The translations under genes and the position numbers were made by a program. DNA of 64,000 bases from assembly GCF_001870735.1 (NCBI RefSeq), contig NZ_MORL01000024.1:1-64000 (forward strand), read 5' to 3'. Below the pieces are notes generated by a model. It was not told the DNA's origin. It made no database searches and saw only the letters and a program-made list of their open reading frames with translations. This DNA is from Arsenicibacter rosenii. Lineage in GTDB: Bacteria; Bacteroidota; Bacteroidia; Cytophagales; Spirosomataceae. Positions 31,082 to 40,372 of this stretch are shown here, piece by piece; position 1 is the first letter of the stretch, and every line of letters starts with the position of its first letter.

Positions 31082-31300
31082 ATACATTAAGAGGCTGTTT
31101 TAAACGTATAAATTCTCTATCACATAGTGGGTAAATGTGTTAATAATCATATTCTTCGCGCTGAGTACCGGAAAGTAAAGAACTTGCTACGATCGAACAT
31201 GAAATCACAGAGTATGTGTGCAAACTTCTTGCCAGGAATTCAACAGCCTTTCGCTATCTTTACTACCTGCGTCGCATTCAGCACAAATTGATTTAGTACC

Positions 31301-33814
31301 TTGCTAGAATTAACTTATTATCATTCGAACGAAGAAGAGCTCACATTCTTCGCAGAACTGATTCTGCCGATACCTGTACCAAAGCTGTTTACATACCGGG
31401 TACCCCGTGAATTAGTGGATATCATCAAAATTGGTGCCAGAGTTATTGTACCTTTCGGGAAAAAGCAGGGAAAAGTCTTCACCGCAGTCGTTGCCGGCCT
31501 GCACAATACCCCGCCAAGCCAGTATCAGGCCCGTTATATCCTTGAATTGCTGGATGAATATCCGCTCGTAACAGGTTATCAGCTAGAACTATTTCGCTGG
31601 ATATCAGACTATTACATGTGCTGTATTGGTGAGGTTATGAACATTGCCTTGCCATCGGGACTAAAAATTTCGAGCCAGTCTAAAGTCCAGTATAACCCTG
31701 ATTTTGATCATAAAGAGCTATTAACAAATTCAGAAGAAGAGTTACTAGAAGAACTAAAAAACCACCCTGCCTTATCTTATGATGAACTAGGAAGACTAGT
31801 CGGTGACATAAATGTCCCCTCTGTAATTAAGTCATTAGTGGGCAAAAAGGCGGTTATCATTTTTGAGGAAGTACGCGAGAAATACACCCCGAAAATGGTC
31901 CGGAAAATCCGGTTGCATACCGATTATGAGGATCAGACACAGCTCATGATGCTTATTCACCGGCTTGAAAAGCTCCCGAAACAGCAGGAAGTGGTGATGC
32001 GCTACCTGAGCCATATCCCCGTTCAGCGTAACCCGGAGCTAAACCAGAAGGGGCTTGATAAGGGGATCCTGAATCAGGACGATGAACTGTCTCAGTCGTC
32101 GCTTCAGACGCTGATTAAAAACAAGGTTTTTGAAACCTTCGACGTTATTCAGCCGCGTTTCAGCGAGATGCAGGCCACTCAGGCTGAAATCAAACTGACC
32201 GACGCCCAGCAATTGGCCGCGACTCAGATCATGACGCAGTTTGAGCAGCAGCATGTAGTTTTGCTGCATGGCATTACGGGCAGCGGTAAGACAGAAGTTT
32301 ATATTCACCTGATCCAGCAGGCGCTCGACGGTGGTTCCCAGGCCCTCTACCTGCTGCCGGAAATTGCCCTGACGACTCAGATCGTGGTTCGCCTCCAAAA
32401 GGTGTTCGGCGATAAAATGGGCATCTACCACTCTAAGTTCTCCGACAACGAGCGGGTCGAAGTCTGGAAAGGCGTCTTGTCGGGCAAATACCAGTTTGTT
32501 GTCGGCGTACGGTCGGCGGTCTTTCTGCCGTTCGACAACCTGGGACTGATTATCGTTGACGAAGAACACGAGACTTCCTATAAACAACATGACCCCGCCC
32601 CCCGCTACCATGCCCGCGACGTGGCCATCATGATTGCACACTGGCAGCAGGCGAAAGTCCTGCTCGGTTCGGCTACGCCTTCAATTGAGACCTACTACCT
32701 CGCTCAGCAAGGCCGGTATGGTCTGGTGGAGCTGTTTCAGCGCTACGGCGCCGCAACACTCCCCGAAATTATACTGGTCGACACCAAACAGGAGAAAAAG
32801 CAGAAGACGATGAAAAACGAATTTTCATCGGCGCTGCTCCAGGCACTGGAGATGAATATGGAACGGAAAGAACAAAGCATTCTTTTCCAGAACCGCCGGG
32901 GCTACTCGCCCTACCTTCAATGCGAAGACTGCGACTGGACCTCAGAGTGCCCCAACTGCGCCGTCAGCCTGACCTATCACCAGCGGGCCGCCGAACTCCG
33001 CTGCCATTATTGCGGCCATAAGGAAGAGGTACCACGGCTCTGCCCGACCTGCGGCAGCACCAAGGTCCGTACGATGGGCTACGGCACCGAAAAGCTCGAA
33101 GATCAGTTACAGATTATTTTTCCGAACGCCCGCACACTACGCATGGACCTGGATACAACCCGTGCAAAAAACGCTTACCAGCAAATTATCCAGGAGTTTG
33201 AGCAGGGCGATATCGACATGCTCGTCGGAACGCAGATGATTACCAAAGGTCTCGACTTCGATAAGGTATCGCTCGTCGGGATCTTCGACGCCGACCGGCT
33301 GATTCATTTTCCGGAGTTCAGAGCAACCGAGCGGGCCTTTCAGATGATTACGCAGGTGAGCGGACGCGCCGGTCGCCGGGGAGACCGACAGGGGAAGGTC
33401 CTTATTCAGACCAGCAATCCGCAACAAAGTATCCTGCAAAAAGTCATTAACGGTGATTATAAGGGCTTATATACCGAAGAACTGCTGGAACGGGAGCAAT
33501 ACAGCTACCCGCCGTTTACGCGGCTGATTAAGCTGACGGTGCGGCATTTTGAGCAGGCAATATGCCGGCAAGCTGCCGAACGGCTGGCCGCCGAGCTTAC
33601 CGACCGGCTGGGCAGCACCCGGGTACTGGGGCCTGAAGAACCGCTGGTAGAGCGTATCCGCAATCAGTTTCTGTTCGACATCATGATCAAGATAGAACGC
33701 GGCCCTGTGAATATGAAAGCAGTTAAAGCCTTCATTCAGGACCGTATCAACGATATTCTGACCGACAAGGGACTGAGACAGGTATCGATTGTAGCCGACG
33801 TAGACTGTATGTAA
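31301..33814 (+). CDS. priA: primosomal protein N' (replication restart helicase PriA)
   Basis: An 837-residue PriA. The N-terminal 3'-DNA-binding domain is LPIPVPKLFTYRVP; the helicase has Walker A GITGSGKTEVY, a DEEHETSYKQ box II and GSATPSIETYY. The zinc-binding Cys pairs are CEDC, CPNC, CHYC and CPTC; the C-terminal helicase motifs are VGTQMITKGLDF and QVSGRAGRRGD. It reloads the replisome at stalled forks. The frame has no ATG before the conserved start and an in-frame stop lies just upstream, so TTG 31301 is the probable initiator. It ends at a shared terminator. Confidence 0.96.
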   Translation: MLELTYYHSNEEELTFFAELILPIPVPKLFTYRVPRELVDIIKIGARVIVPFGKKQGKVFTAVVAGLHNTPPSQYQARYILELLDEYPLVTGYQLELFRWISDYYMCCIGEVMNIALPSGLKISSQSKVQYNPDFDHKELLTNSEEELLEELKNHPALSYDELGRLVGDINVPSVIKSLVGKKAVIIFEEVREKYTPKMVRKIRLHTDYEDQTQLMMLIHRLEKLPKQQEVVMRYLSHIPVQRNPELNQKGLDKGILNQDDELSQSSLQTLIKNKVFETFDVIQPRFSEMQATQAEIKLTDAQQLAATQIMTQFEQQHVVLLHGITGSGKTEVYIHLIQQALDGGSQALYLLPEIALTTQIVVRLQKVFGDKMGIYHSKFSDNERVEVWKGVLSGKYQFVVGVRSAVFLPFDNLGLIIVDEEHETSYKQHDPAPRYHARDVAIMIAHWQQAKVLLGSATPSIETYYLAQQGRYGLVELFQRYGAATLPEIILVDTKQEKKQKTMKNEFSSALLQALEMNMERKEQSILFQNRRGYSPYLQCEDCDWTSECPNCAVSLTYHQRAAELRCHYCGHKEEVPRLCPTCGSTKVRTMGYGTEKLEDQLQIIFPNARTLRMDLDTTRAKNAYQQIIQEFEQGDIDMLVGTQMITKGLDFDKVSLVGIFDADRLIHFPEFRATERAFQMITQVSGRAGRRGDRQGKVLIQTSNPQQSILQKVINGDYKGLYTEELLEREQYSYPPFTRLIKLTVRHFEQAICRQAAERLAAELTDRLGSTRVLGPEEPLVERIRNQFLFDIMIKIERGPVNMKAVKAFIQDRINDILTDKGLRQVSIVADVDCM

Positions 33815-33815
33815 A

Positions 33816-33846
33816 AACGAAAAGCGGGGTAAACCCGCTTTTCGTT
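33816..33846. terminator. shared terminator of priA and the glutaminase-like gene
   Basis: A 13-bp perfect stem (33816-33828 with 33834-33846, core CGAAAAGCGGG) with a 5-base loop; it overlaps the stop codon of the convergent gene. Confidence 0.92.
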
Positions 33847-34705
33847 AATTTAAACCCATTGGATTGCTGAGAATCAGGTCATCATGCACATAATTATTGG
33901 TATGCCATGAGTAAGGCAAATGGGTGCGGGGTTCTTCCGGCTGCCAGTTAACCATTTCCGGCTGTTCGAGCAGCAGCAGTTGCGTCCGCCAGCGCGCCAG
34001 GTAATATTCGTATCGTTGCTGATAGTGCGCCAGCAAGCGATGGTGTTTTTGTACTAATCCGGCCGGTAGTTCAGCCGGTTCCTGCTGATCCCGAATGATC
34101 GTCTCAAACGTATTGATGTTACCAACCAGCAGCTGGTATTCATACCGTAGCTGACCCTCGGGACGGGTTTTGATTTCTTCAAGGTAAAAATCGTATGCAG
34201 TCTGGTTGACAGCCAGCCCTTTTGCTACCCATTCGCCCTCCAGCGCTTCTCCTTCGTAGCGGAAAAACTCACCGGTAAACAAACTTTCCAGCTGGTCCGG
34301 CGCCGATTCTGAGTAAAACAAATAGTTGTGGGCAGGTTCAACCCGTAACTGATACGTGGACAGCCCCTGAATGCTGATCCACTCCTGAAGCCGCAACGGA
34401 CGTTCAGTGTTAATAAAGTAGTCGTATACCAGCTCACCCAGGAGCGGATCTTCGACCAGTGTAGCGACATGATACCCCCATGAAATCATACCGTCGACCG
34501 TAATGCTGTTCGGGTCGGGCAAACAGATGGCTTCGTAAGCCCCTGTTTTATAGCGGCATGGCGAAAAAAGCCAGACCTTCCGGTTAGGTACTCCCTGCTT
34601 GTTGAGTACCATGGATGCTACATGTGCTACGTTATGGCAATTGCCCTGCGGATACAGGTAAGTACCATGTAGGTGCTTTCTGACCTCTTTGAAAAGAGTG
34701 GTCAT
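33845..34705 (-). CDS. protein-glutaminase-like (Cys-His) protein
   Basis: A 286-residue protein from ATG 34705; a TTG-started longer frame is less likely. The N-terminal half shows a papain/transglutaminase-like order: GNCHNVAHVASMVLNKQG (candidate catalytic Cys), KVWLFSPC, then SWGYHVATLVED (His) and LVYDYFIN (Asp). This fits the protein-glutamine glutaminase family. The C-terminal half is helical with no known domain. No signal peptide is evident, so it may act in the cytosol or be an effector; this is an inference. Confidence 0.55.
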   Translation of the reverse strand: MTTLFKEVRKHLHGTYLYPQGNCHNVAHVASMVLNKQGVPNRKVWLFSPCRYKTGAYEAICLPDPNSITVDGMISWGYHVATLVEDPLLGELVYDYFINTERPLRLQEWISIQGLSTYQLRVEPAHNYLFYSESAPDQLESLFTGEFFRYEGEALEGEWVAKGLAVNQTAYDFYLEEIKTRPEGQLRYEYQLLVGNINTFETIIRDQQEPAELPAGLVQKHHRLLAHYQQRYEYYLARWRTQLLLLEQPEMVNWQPEEPRTHLPYSWHTNNYVHDDLILSNPMGLN

Positions 34706-35184
34706 TTCGTCCGAGAAAGCATAAGCGGATGTGCTACATAAGCCTAAGTCGTTTGATGGCGTAAACAAGGGAGAAAGAGGCAGTTAAATTGCTTTTCAAA
34801 GTTCCAAAAAATCTCTCTTTAAGAACAGTTTTTTGGCATAAATAATTTTTCATAAACCTGTTTTCACTCAATCCGACCTTTTGTACTATAAATCTTTGCC
34901 GAAAAAGCGCTTTCAACTAATTTTCAGACCAGTAAAAACCAGCTTTCCGACTCATTTGCACCAGTGCCGACAGGGGGTAACCGGACGCTAAAGGTTGGCA
35001 GGCAGGAGCAATGTCTGCCCTGGCCAGCGTATGTTACTGCAAAATCTTTTTTGCTTCGTGCAACGCTGACGCTGAAAACATCATCTTTACCCCAAACGCT
35101 CATTTTCTGCCTATCGACAACACGTTTACGAAACAACAAATACGAACGAACAAATTGATTGACCACTGTATCAACCCGACTGCT
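34706..35184. other. non-coding stretch
   Basis: About 480 bases with no supportable gene. An AT-rich block (34770-34920) includes TATAAATCTTTG near 34889-34900, a weak promoter-like string for the plus strand. No repeats of note. Confidence 0.5.
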
Positions 35185-35484
35185 ATGGCCAGCCCGTTGA
35201 CCAATTATTCCGTAGAAATGGAAGAGAGTGGACTATCCGGATGGGTAAACTACCGTGAGCCCTTCATTTCGCTACGCTTTGCGTACGAGCATTTCTTTAA
35301 AAGTGTTGTCATCTTTGTCCCCGGCAATGATCAGTGGGCGTTTTATTGCCGGGGTGCTAAGTCGAGACAAGCGAGTGACCGGCGCGCTGAAATTATGATC
35401 CGGATTGCCGATGAAGTCCGCCGGCAGCATGCGCCTCAGGCGGCAGTGAAGATCAGTGATTTTGGCATCGAGCTGACCTATTGA
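35185..35484 (+). CDS. small conserved-looking hypothetical protein
   Basis: A 99-residue protein from ATG 35185 (MASPLTNYSVEMEESG). It is an alpha/beta protein with FAYEHFFKSVVIFVPGNDQW, AFYCRG, a helical DRRAEIMIRIADEVRRQ and a final strand VKISDFGIELTY. No family recognised. A longer in-frame extension from 35011 lacks support. Followed after 78 bases by another small gene on the same strand. Confidence 0.5.
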   Translation: MASPLTNYSVEMEESGLSGWVNYREPFISLRFAYEHFFKSVVIFVPGNDQWAFYCRGAKSRQASDRRAEIMIRIADEVRRQHAPQAAVKISDFGIELTY

Positions 35485-35562
35485 CGTAACCTTTTTACTT
35501 TTTTTCTAAACTTTCTTGCCGGTAGGCTGTTTTATCTATAGTACTCAACAACAATAGACAAA

Positions 35563-35856
35563 ATGGACAAGGCTAAGAAGTTCGAATTAATGAACAAAAT
35601 TGTTCGTGAATTAGAAGATTTACAGAACAGCCAAACGGCTCTGATCGAAAAAATCACTAAGATCGAAGCCGACAACATGAACCTGAATGATTCGTATCTC
35701 GAAAAAACACTGGGCGATATGCACTCGAAAATTGCTGAGAATCTGGATACAATCGCCGAAATCTTTACGCATTTTGAAAGCCAGCGCGATGACTACGCAA
35801 AAGCGAACAATCTGAGTGTAGAAGAACCGGAAACTGAAACCGAATCAACGATTTAA
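35563..35856 (+). CDS. small acidic coiled-coil protein
   Basis: A 97-residue, highly charged helical protein: MDKAKKFELMNKIVRELEDL, then a KITKIEADNMNLNDSYLEKT heptad-like segment, and an acidic tail EEPETETEST. No known family. A strong terminator follows 19 bases after the stop, and the good ATG context supports a real gene. It is probably a cytosolic structural or adaptor protein. Confidence 0.6.
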   Translation: MDKAKKFELMNKIVRELEDLQNSQTALIEKITKIEADNMNLNDSYLEKTLGDMHSKIAENLDTIAEIFTHFESQRDDYAKANNLSVEEPETETESTI

Positions 35857-35874
35857 CGTTTGTGTGATAAGTAA

Positions 35875-35912
35875 GCAAACCCGCTATGGAACCCGTTCTG
35901 TAGCGGGTTTGC
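35875..35912 (+). terminator. terminator
   Basis: A 12-bp perfect stem (35875-35886 with 35901-35912, core CAAACCCGCTA), followed by CGTTTTAT. Confidence 0.88.
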
Positions 35913-36030
35913 CGTTTTATAGCCTGACACATACCCGCTTACAGGCGGTAAAGCAACCTTAAAAAGGGCTTAAAGTTTAGTAAAATCGGGCATTTGCAAA
36001 AAAATTACATACAAATCCCGGGAAGCCCGT

Positions 36031-36038
36031 TATTTTTG
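36031..36038 (+). promoter_or_regulatory. -7 element for pyk
   Basis: TATTTTTG matches TAnnTTTG, 41 bases before the pyk ATG. The -33 element is not clear. Confidence 0.45.
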
Positions 36039-36079
36039 CCCCTGTTTTTGGTACGTCTTGCCAATTTTCTCTTGCCTCC

Positions 36080-37516
36080 ATGAATAAAAAAACCAAGATT
36101 GTTGCCACCGTAGGCCCGGCTTCCGAAGGGAAAGATCAACTGCTGGCACTGCACAAGGCCGGCGTGAACGTTTACCGGCTTAATTTTTCACACGGTTCTC
36201 ACGAAGAACATCTTTCGCGCATTCTGCGAATCCGTGAACTGAACGATGAGCACGGACTGAACCTCTGCATTCTACAGGATTTACAAGGCCCTAAAATCCG
36301 GATTGGTAAGGTTGAAAAAGATGAGGGCGTTACCCTGTTGCCCGGCAGTAAGTTAGTCTTTACCAACGAGGAAGTAATCGGAACAGCCGATCGCGTAAGT
36401 ACGCCGTACAAAGGCATGTACAGAGACGTTAAGCATGGCGAACGCATTCTGCTTGACGACGGTAAACTGGAAGTTAAAGTAATTGGTGTTGATGGAACCG
36501 ATGTGATCACAGAAGTGGTCTATGGCGGCCCGCTGAAATCGAAAAAAGGGGTTAACCTGCCAAACACCCGGGTATCAATGCCATCCGTAACCGAAAAGGA
36601 TTACGCTGACCTTGATTTCGGACTCGAAAACAACGTAGAGTGGATCGCCCTCTCATTTGTTCGCGAGGCGTCAGAAATCATTGAGATTAAAGAATATATC
36701 AAAGCGAAAGGCAAAAAGAGCCGCGTTGTTGCGAAAATCGAAAAGCCTGAAGCCATCGACAACATCGACGAGATCATTGCTGCTACCGACGGTATCATGG
36801 TTGCCCGTGGTGACCTGGGCGTTGAAATGCCGGCCGAAGTGGTACCAATGATCCAGAAAATGATCGTTGAGAAGTGTAACCGCGCTGCCAAGCCGGTTAT
36901 CGTAGCCACACAGATGCTCGAAAGCATGATCGACGCGCCCCGCCCGACACGTGCCGAAATCAACGATATTGCCAATTCAGTACTCGACGGAGCAGATGCC
37001 GTGATGCTTAGCGCCGAAACGGCCTCTGGCAAATACCCGATTCTGGCCGTCGAAAATATGTCACGGACGATTGCCGAAGTAGAAGATAAGGCCGCACAGC
37101 TGTATTTCCGCTACCACGCACATGTCAACGAAGAACCTTCGGCTACTGTCCTCAATGATAATGTGGTAATGAGCGCCTGCCGCCTGGCCCGTGATACAAA
37201 AGCGAAAGCGATCATCGGTATCACCACATCGGGTTACACGGCCATTCGTTTATCACATCACCGCCCGAAAGCCGGCCTGTACGTTTGTACCACAAACCGT
37301 CAGCTGATGAATACCCTCGGCCTGTACTGGGGCGTTCAGGTATTACCGTTCCAGCCAAAAGAAGAAAGCACTGTCGATCAGACCGTTGATCAGATCAAGG
37401 CCCTTCTGGTTGAGCAGGGTGTACTGGCATCAGGCGACATTTTTGTGAATACCCTGAGCATGCCGCTGTCGCAGCACCGCAAAACCAACACGGTGAAGCT
37501 GAGTGTGGTTGACTAA
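36080..37516 (+). CDS. pyk: pyruvate kinase
   Basis: A 478-residue enzyme converting phosphoenolpyruvate and ADP to pyruvate and ATP in the last step of glycolysis. Motifs: KIVATVGPASEGKDQLLAL, VYRLNFSHGSHEEH, the catalytic Lys region VVAKIEKPEAIDNIDEI, GIMVARGDLGVEMP and VIVATQMLESMI. The C-terminal allosteric domain begins near residue 350 (NDNVVMSACRLARDT). Normal length. Own promoter, and a convergent terminator at its end. Confidence 0.97.
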   Translation: MNKKTKIVATVGPASEGKDQLLALHKAGVNVYRLNFSHGSHEEHLSRILRIRELNDEHGLNLCILQDLQGPKIRIGKVEKDEGVTLLPGSKLVFTNEEVIGTADRVSTPYKGMYRDVKHGERILLDDGKLEVKVIGVDGTDVITEVVYGGPLKSKKGVNLPNTRVSMPSVTEKDYADLDFGLENNVEWIALSFVREASEIIEIKEYIKAKGKKSRVVAKIEKPEAIDNIDEIIAATDGIMVARGDLGVEMPAEVVPMIQKMIVEKCNRAAKPVIVATQMLESMIDAPRPTRAEINDIANSVLDGADAVMLSAETASGKYPILAVENMSRTIAEVEDKAAQLYFRYHAHVNEEPSATVLNDNVVMSACRLARDTKAKAIIGITTSGYTAIRLSHHRPKAGLYVCTTNRQLMNTLGLYWGVQVLPFQPKEESTVDQTVDQIKALLVEQGVLASGDIFVNTLSMPLSQHRKTNTVKLSVVD

Positions 37517-37535
37517 CACACGCTGAACTGCATAG

Positions 37536-37573
37536 AAAAAGCCGCGAAGCCAAATGGCCAATCGCGGCTTTTT
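37536..37573. terminator. bidirectional terminator
   Basis: A 12-bp perfect stem (37536-37547 with 37562-37573, AAAAAGCCGCGA) between convergent pyk and the DUF5606 gene. Confidence 0.92.
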
Positions 37574-37597
37574 ATTTTTACTGAAAAATGGAAATCG

Positions 37598-38065
37598 TTA
37601 TGCGTTTTCGCTGGCTTCTCCGCCTTCCGTTGCCTCTCCCTCTGTTGCTTCACCTTCCGTTGCTTTGGCTTCGAACAGTTCAGGGGCATACTGGCGCAGA
37701 ATTGCATACCAGGAAACCAGTTTTTTAATATCTGACACCCGAACGCGCTCCCGGTCATAGTCAGGAACAGCCGCCGCCATAAAATCGGCCAGCTCTGCGT
37801 TCGAACCTTTAGCGTCTGTTGGCAGCTCATCACCAAATTTTTCGGCAACAGCCATCAACACATCAGCCAGTGGCACTGACTGCTCAGCGTTATCCACGTA
37901 AATTGAAATATCATGTAACACCGACACCCGTGCGGTCGGCCCCATCATTGTTTTTTCTTTCTTAGCATCCAGCGATTCAACAATCACACCGGCCCGGCTG
38001 GGCTTCAAAATCCGATACAAGCCGCTGTAACCGGCAATGTTGGCAATCTGTCGTAGACCTTCCAT
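37598..38065 (-). CDS. DUF5606 domain protein
   Basis: A 155-residue protein of the Bacteroidota-specific DUF5606 type: LRQIANIAGYSGLYRIL, GVIVESLDAKKEKTMMG, then ARVSVLHDISIYVD and VRVSDIKKLVSWYAILRQYA. The C-terminus is a repeat of (A)TEGE units made of 15-base tandem repeats at about 37613-37660, likely variable in length. Role unknown. The nearest gene on the same strand is engB, 114 bases upstream. Confidence 0.85.
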   Translation of the reverse strand: MEGLRQIANIAGYSGLYRILKPSRAGVIVESLDAKKEKTMMGPTARVSVLHDISIYVDNAEQSVPLADVLMAVAEKFGDELPTDAKGSNAELADFMAAAVPDYDRERVRVSDIKKLVSWYAILRQYAPELFEAKATEGEATEGEATEGGEASENA

Positions 38066-38179
38066 GTGTTATGACTCTAATCCTATAACGTCTATATACA
38101 AGACGTATTGTTTTTTAGTTGGCTAAATAAAGGCGCAAAGATACGCTACTTTGCGGTTGGTTGCGCTAATGCGGCTTGA

Positions 38180-38788
38180 TTACAACGATTTAAACTCTTC
38201 GTTCAGGGGCTGAATAAACGACAGAATTTCTTTCCTGCCGAGGTTTGCGCTTGCCGATGTGACGAAAATTTCGGGAATATCATCCCAGCCCATTTCCTGC
38301 ATTTTCTCCTTGTACCGGTCTTTCGCGTTCTGCAGTGCGCCCGATTTCAGCTTCTCGGTTTTGGTAAAGACAATCACAAACGGAATGCCCCGCTCACCGA
38401 GGTTATACATAAAATCGAGGTCAAGTTTCTGCGGTTCAATTCGTGAATCAACCAATACAAACGTACAGAGCAGATTCGGGCGGCCGGTCAGATATGAATC
38501 GATCATGATGGCGAACTTTTCCCGGTCTGTTTTGCTGACCTGAGCATACCCGTACCCCGGTAAATCGACCAGATACCATGTCTTGTCGATCAGGAAATGG
38601 TTAATTACCTGTGTTTTCCCGGGCTTACCCGAAATTTTTGCCAGAGCGTGCCGGCCCGTCAGCATATTGATCAACGATGACTTGCCTACATTCGAGCGAC
38701 CGATAAAAGCATATTCCGGTTTATCCGGCTTCGGGCACTTCGTGATATCCGTGTTGCTGATGATAAATTCAGCGTTTTTTATTTCCAT
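38180..38788 (-). CDS. engB: ribosome biogenesis GTPase EngB/YsxC
   Basis: A 202-residue TRAFAC GTPase needed for large-subunit assembly. G1 is FIGRSNVGKSSLINML; the G2 region holds KISGKPGKTQ; G3 is LVDLPGYGYAQ; G4 is VFTKTEKL; G5 is VTSASANLGRKE. ATG 38788 (MEIKNAEFIIS) is preferred to the upstream frame. Typical length. Confidence 0.96.
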   Translation of the reverse strand: MEIKNAEFIISNTDITKCPKPDKPEYAFIGRSNVGKSSLINMLTGRHALAKISGKPGKTQVINHFLIDKTWYLVDLPGYGYAQVSKTDREKFAIMIDSYLTGRPNLLCTFVLVDSRIEPQKLDLDFMYNLGERGIPFVIVFTKTEKLKSGALQNAKDRYKEKMQEMGWDDIPEIFVTSASANLGRKEILSFIQPLNEEFKSL

Positions 38789-38929
38789 ATGATTGACAGG
38801 CAACTACACAAAAAAGAGGCCGTCAGCGACTTCTGTTTGCCTTTCCGATACAAAGGTCGCAAAGATTACGGACAAACAAGGAAACGGGTTGCGGCAAGAC
38901 ACTGCAACCCGGCTGATTTTCCGGCGCGG

Positions 38930-40264
38930 TTACCGGTCGAACAGCACACGCCGGCCAGCCCGTTCGGCCAGAAACTGCCCGTTTTCGTAAACTAATTCGC
39001 CCGACACAATGGTATGTGTAACGGCTGCTTTCAGGGTCTGCCCTTCGAGCGGAGACCAGCCGCACTGAAACAAGACGTTGTCTTTAGCTACCGTTGTCGT
39101 CTGATCAAGGTCAACCAGTACCAGATCGGCCCAATAGCCTTCGCGTACGTAGCCGCGCCGGTCAATCTGAAAACAGTCGGCCGGCGCATGGCTCATTTTA
39201 CGGACAACGGTTTCGATCGGCAGCTTACCTTGCTGTACAAAGTCGAGCATCATCAGCAATGAATGCTGTACCAGCGGCAACCCTGACGGTGCCTGCCAGT
39301 AAGGCTGCTGTTTCTCGGTCCATGTGTGCGGGGCATGGTCGGTAGCAATAATGTCGAGCCGGTCGTCCAGCAGTGCTTTCAGTAGGGCCTCTTTGTGGTG
39401 AGCCGCCTTAATCGCCGGATTACACTTAATCTGATTTCCCAGCCGGTCATAGTCGCTGGCATCAAACCACAAATGGTGTACACACACTTCTGACGTGATC
39501 CGTTTTTGGGTGAGTGGCAGAGAGTTATCGAACAGGCTCAACTCATCGGCCGTCGAAATATGCAGGATATGCAGCCGCGTATTGTATTTTTTCGCCAGCG
39601 CAATGGCCATTGATGAGGATTTGTAACACGCTTCTTCATTCCGGATGATCGGGTGAATATGTGCCGGAGCATCGTCGCCGTACTCTTCACGGTAACGGGC
39701 GGTATTGGCCCGGATGGTCGCTTCGTCTTCGCAGTGGGTTGCAATCAGCATCGGGCTTTGCGAAAATAAACCGCTCAGCGTGCTTTCGCTATCGACCAGC
39801 ATATTACCGGTCGATGACCCCATAAACACCTTAATACCACACACCGTACGCGGGTCGGTCCGCAGCACTTCGTCCAGATTATCGTTCGACGCACCCATAA
39901 AAAAGGAGTAGTTTGTGAACGCCGTTTGGGCGGCAATCTGGTATTTGTCTTCCAGCAACAGTTGTGTCAGTGCGTTAGGTACGGTATTCGGCATTTCCAT
40001 GAAGGTGGTTGTTCCACCAGCAACGGCAGCCCGTGACTCCGACCGGATCGTTGCCTTATGCGTGAGCCCCGGTTCCCGGAAATGTACCTGATCATCAATG
40101 ACACCCGGCAACAGATAGTTACCATTGGCATCAATGACGCGGTCGGCCCGGCGCCCTGAAAGGTCAGGAGCGATCTGCGCGATCATTCCGTTTTCAATAA
40201 GAACGTCTGTTTCTGTAATGGCGCCTTCGTTAACGAGGCGGGTATTAAGCAATAGAATAGTCAT
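38930..40264 (-). CDS. dihydroorotase family amidohydrolase
   Basis: A 444-residue zinc amidohydrolase, probably dihydroorotase of pyrimidine synthesis (class I, PyrC/PyrX-like). ATG 40264 (MTILLLNTRLVNEG) is chosen; the longer frame is an artefact. The metal site: DQVHFREPGLTHK (HxH), GIKVFMGSSTGNM (carboxylated Lys position), ATHCEDEAT and HILHIST (His), and IIATDHAPHT (Asp). All key residues are present, so it is likely active rather than a PyrC-like non-enzymatic homologue. Confidence 0.9.
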   Translation of the reverse strand: MTILLLNTRLVNEGAITETDVLIENGMIAQIAPDLSGRRADRVIDANGNYLLPGVIDDQVHFREPGLTHKATIRSESRAAVAGGTTTFMEMPNTVPNALTQLLLEDKYQIAAQTAFTNYSFFMGASNDNLDEVLRTDPRTVCGIKVFMGSSTGNMLVDSESTLSGLFSQSPMLIATHCEDEATIRANTARYREEYGDDAPAHIHPIIRNEEACYKSSSMAIALAKKYNTRLHILHISTADELSLFDNSLPLTQKRITSEVCVHHLWFDASDYDRLGNQIKCNPAIKAAHHKEALLKALLDDRLDIIATDHAPHTWTEKQQPYWQAPSGLPLVQHSLLMMLDFVQQGKLPIETVVRKMSHAPADCFQIDRRGYVREGYWADLVLVDLDQTTTVAKDNVLFQCGWSPLEGQTLKAAVTHTIVSGELVYENGQFLAERAGRRVLFDR

Positions 40265-40372
40265 AGCAGCTGTGCGAAAGAAGCCTTTTCGGCTGCAAAG
40301 ATAGGAGGCTTCCCGCGAAGTCACTTGATCAACCGGTAATTCAGCAGAACTTCTCCGCAGCTATAGGCAGGT

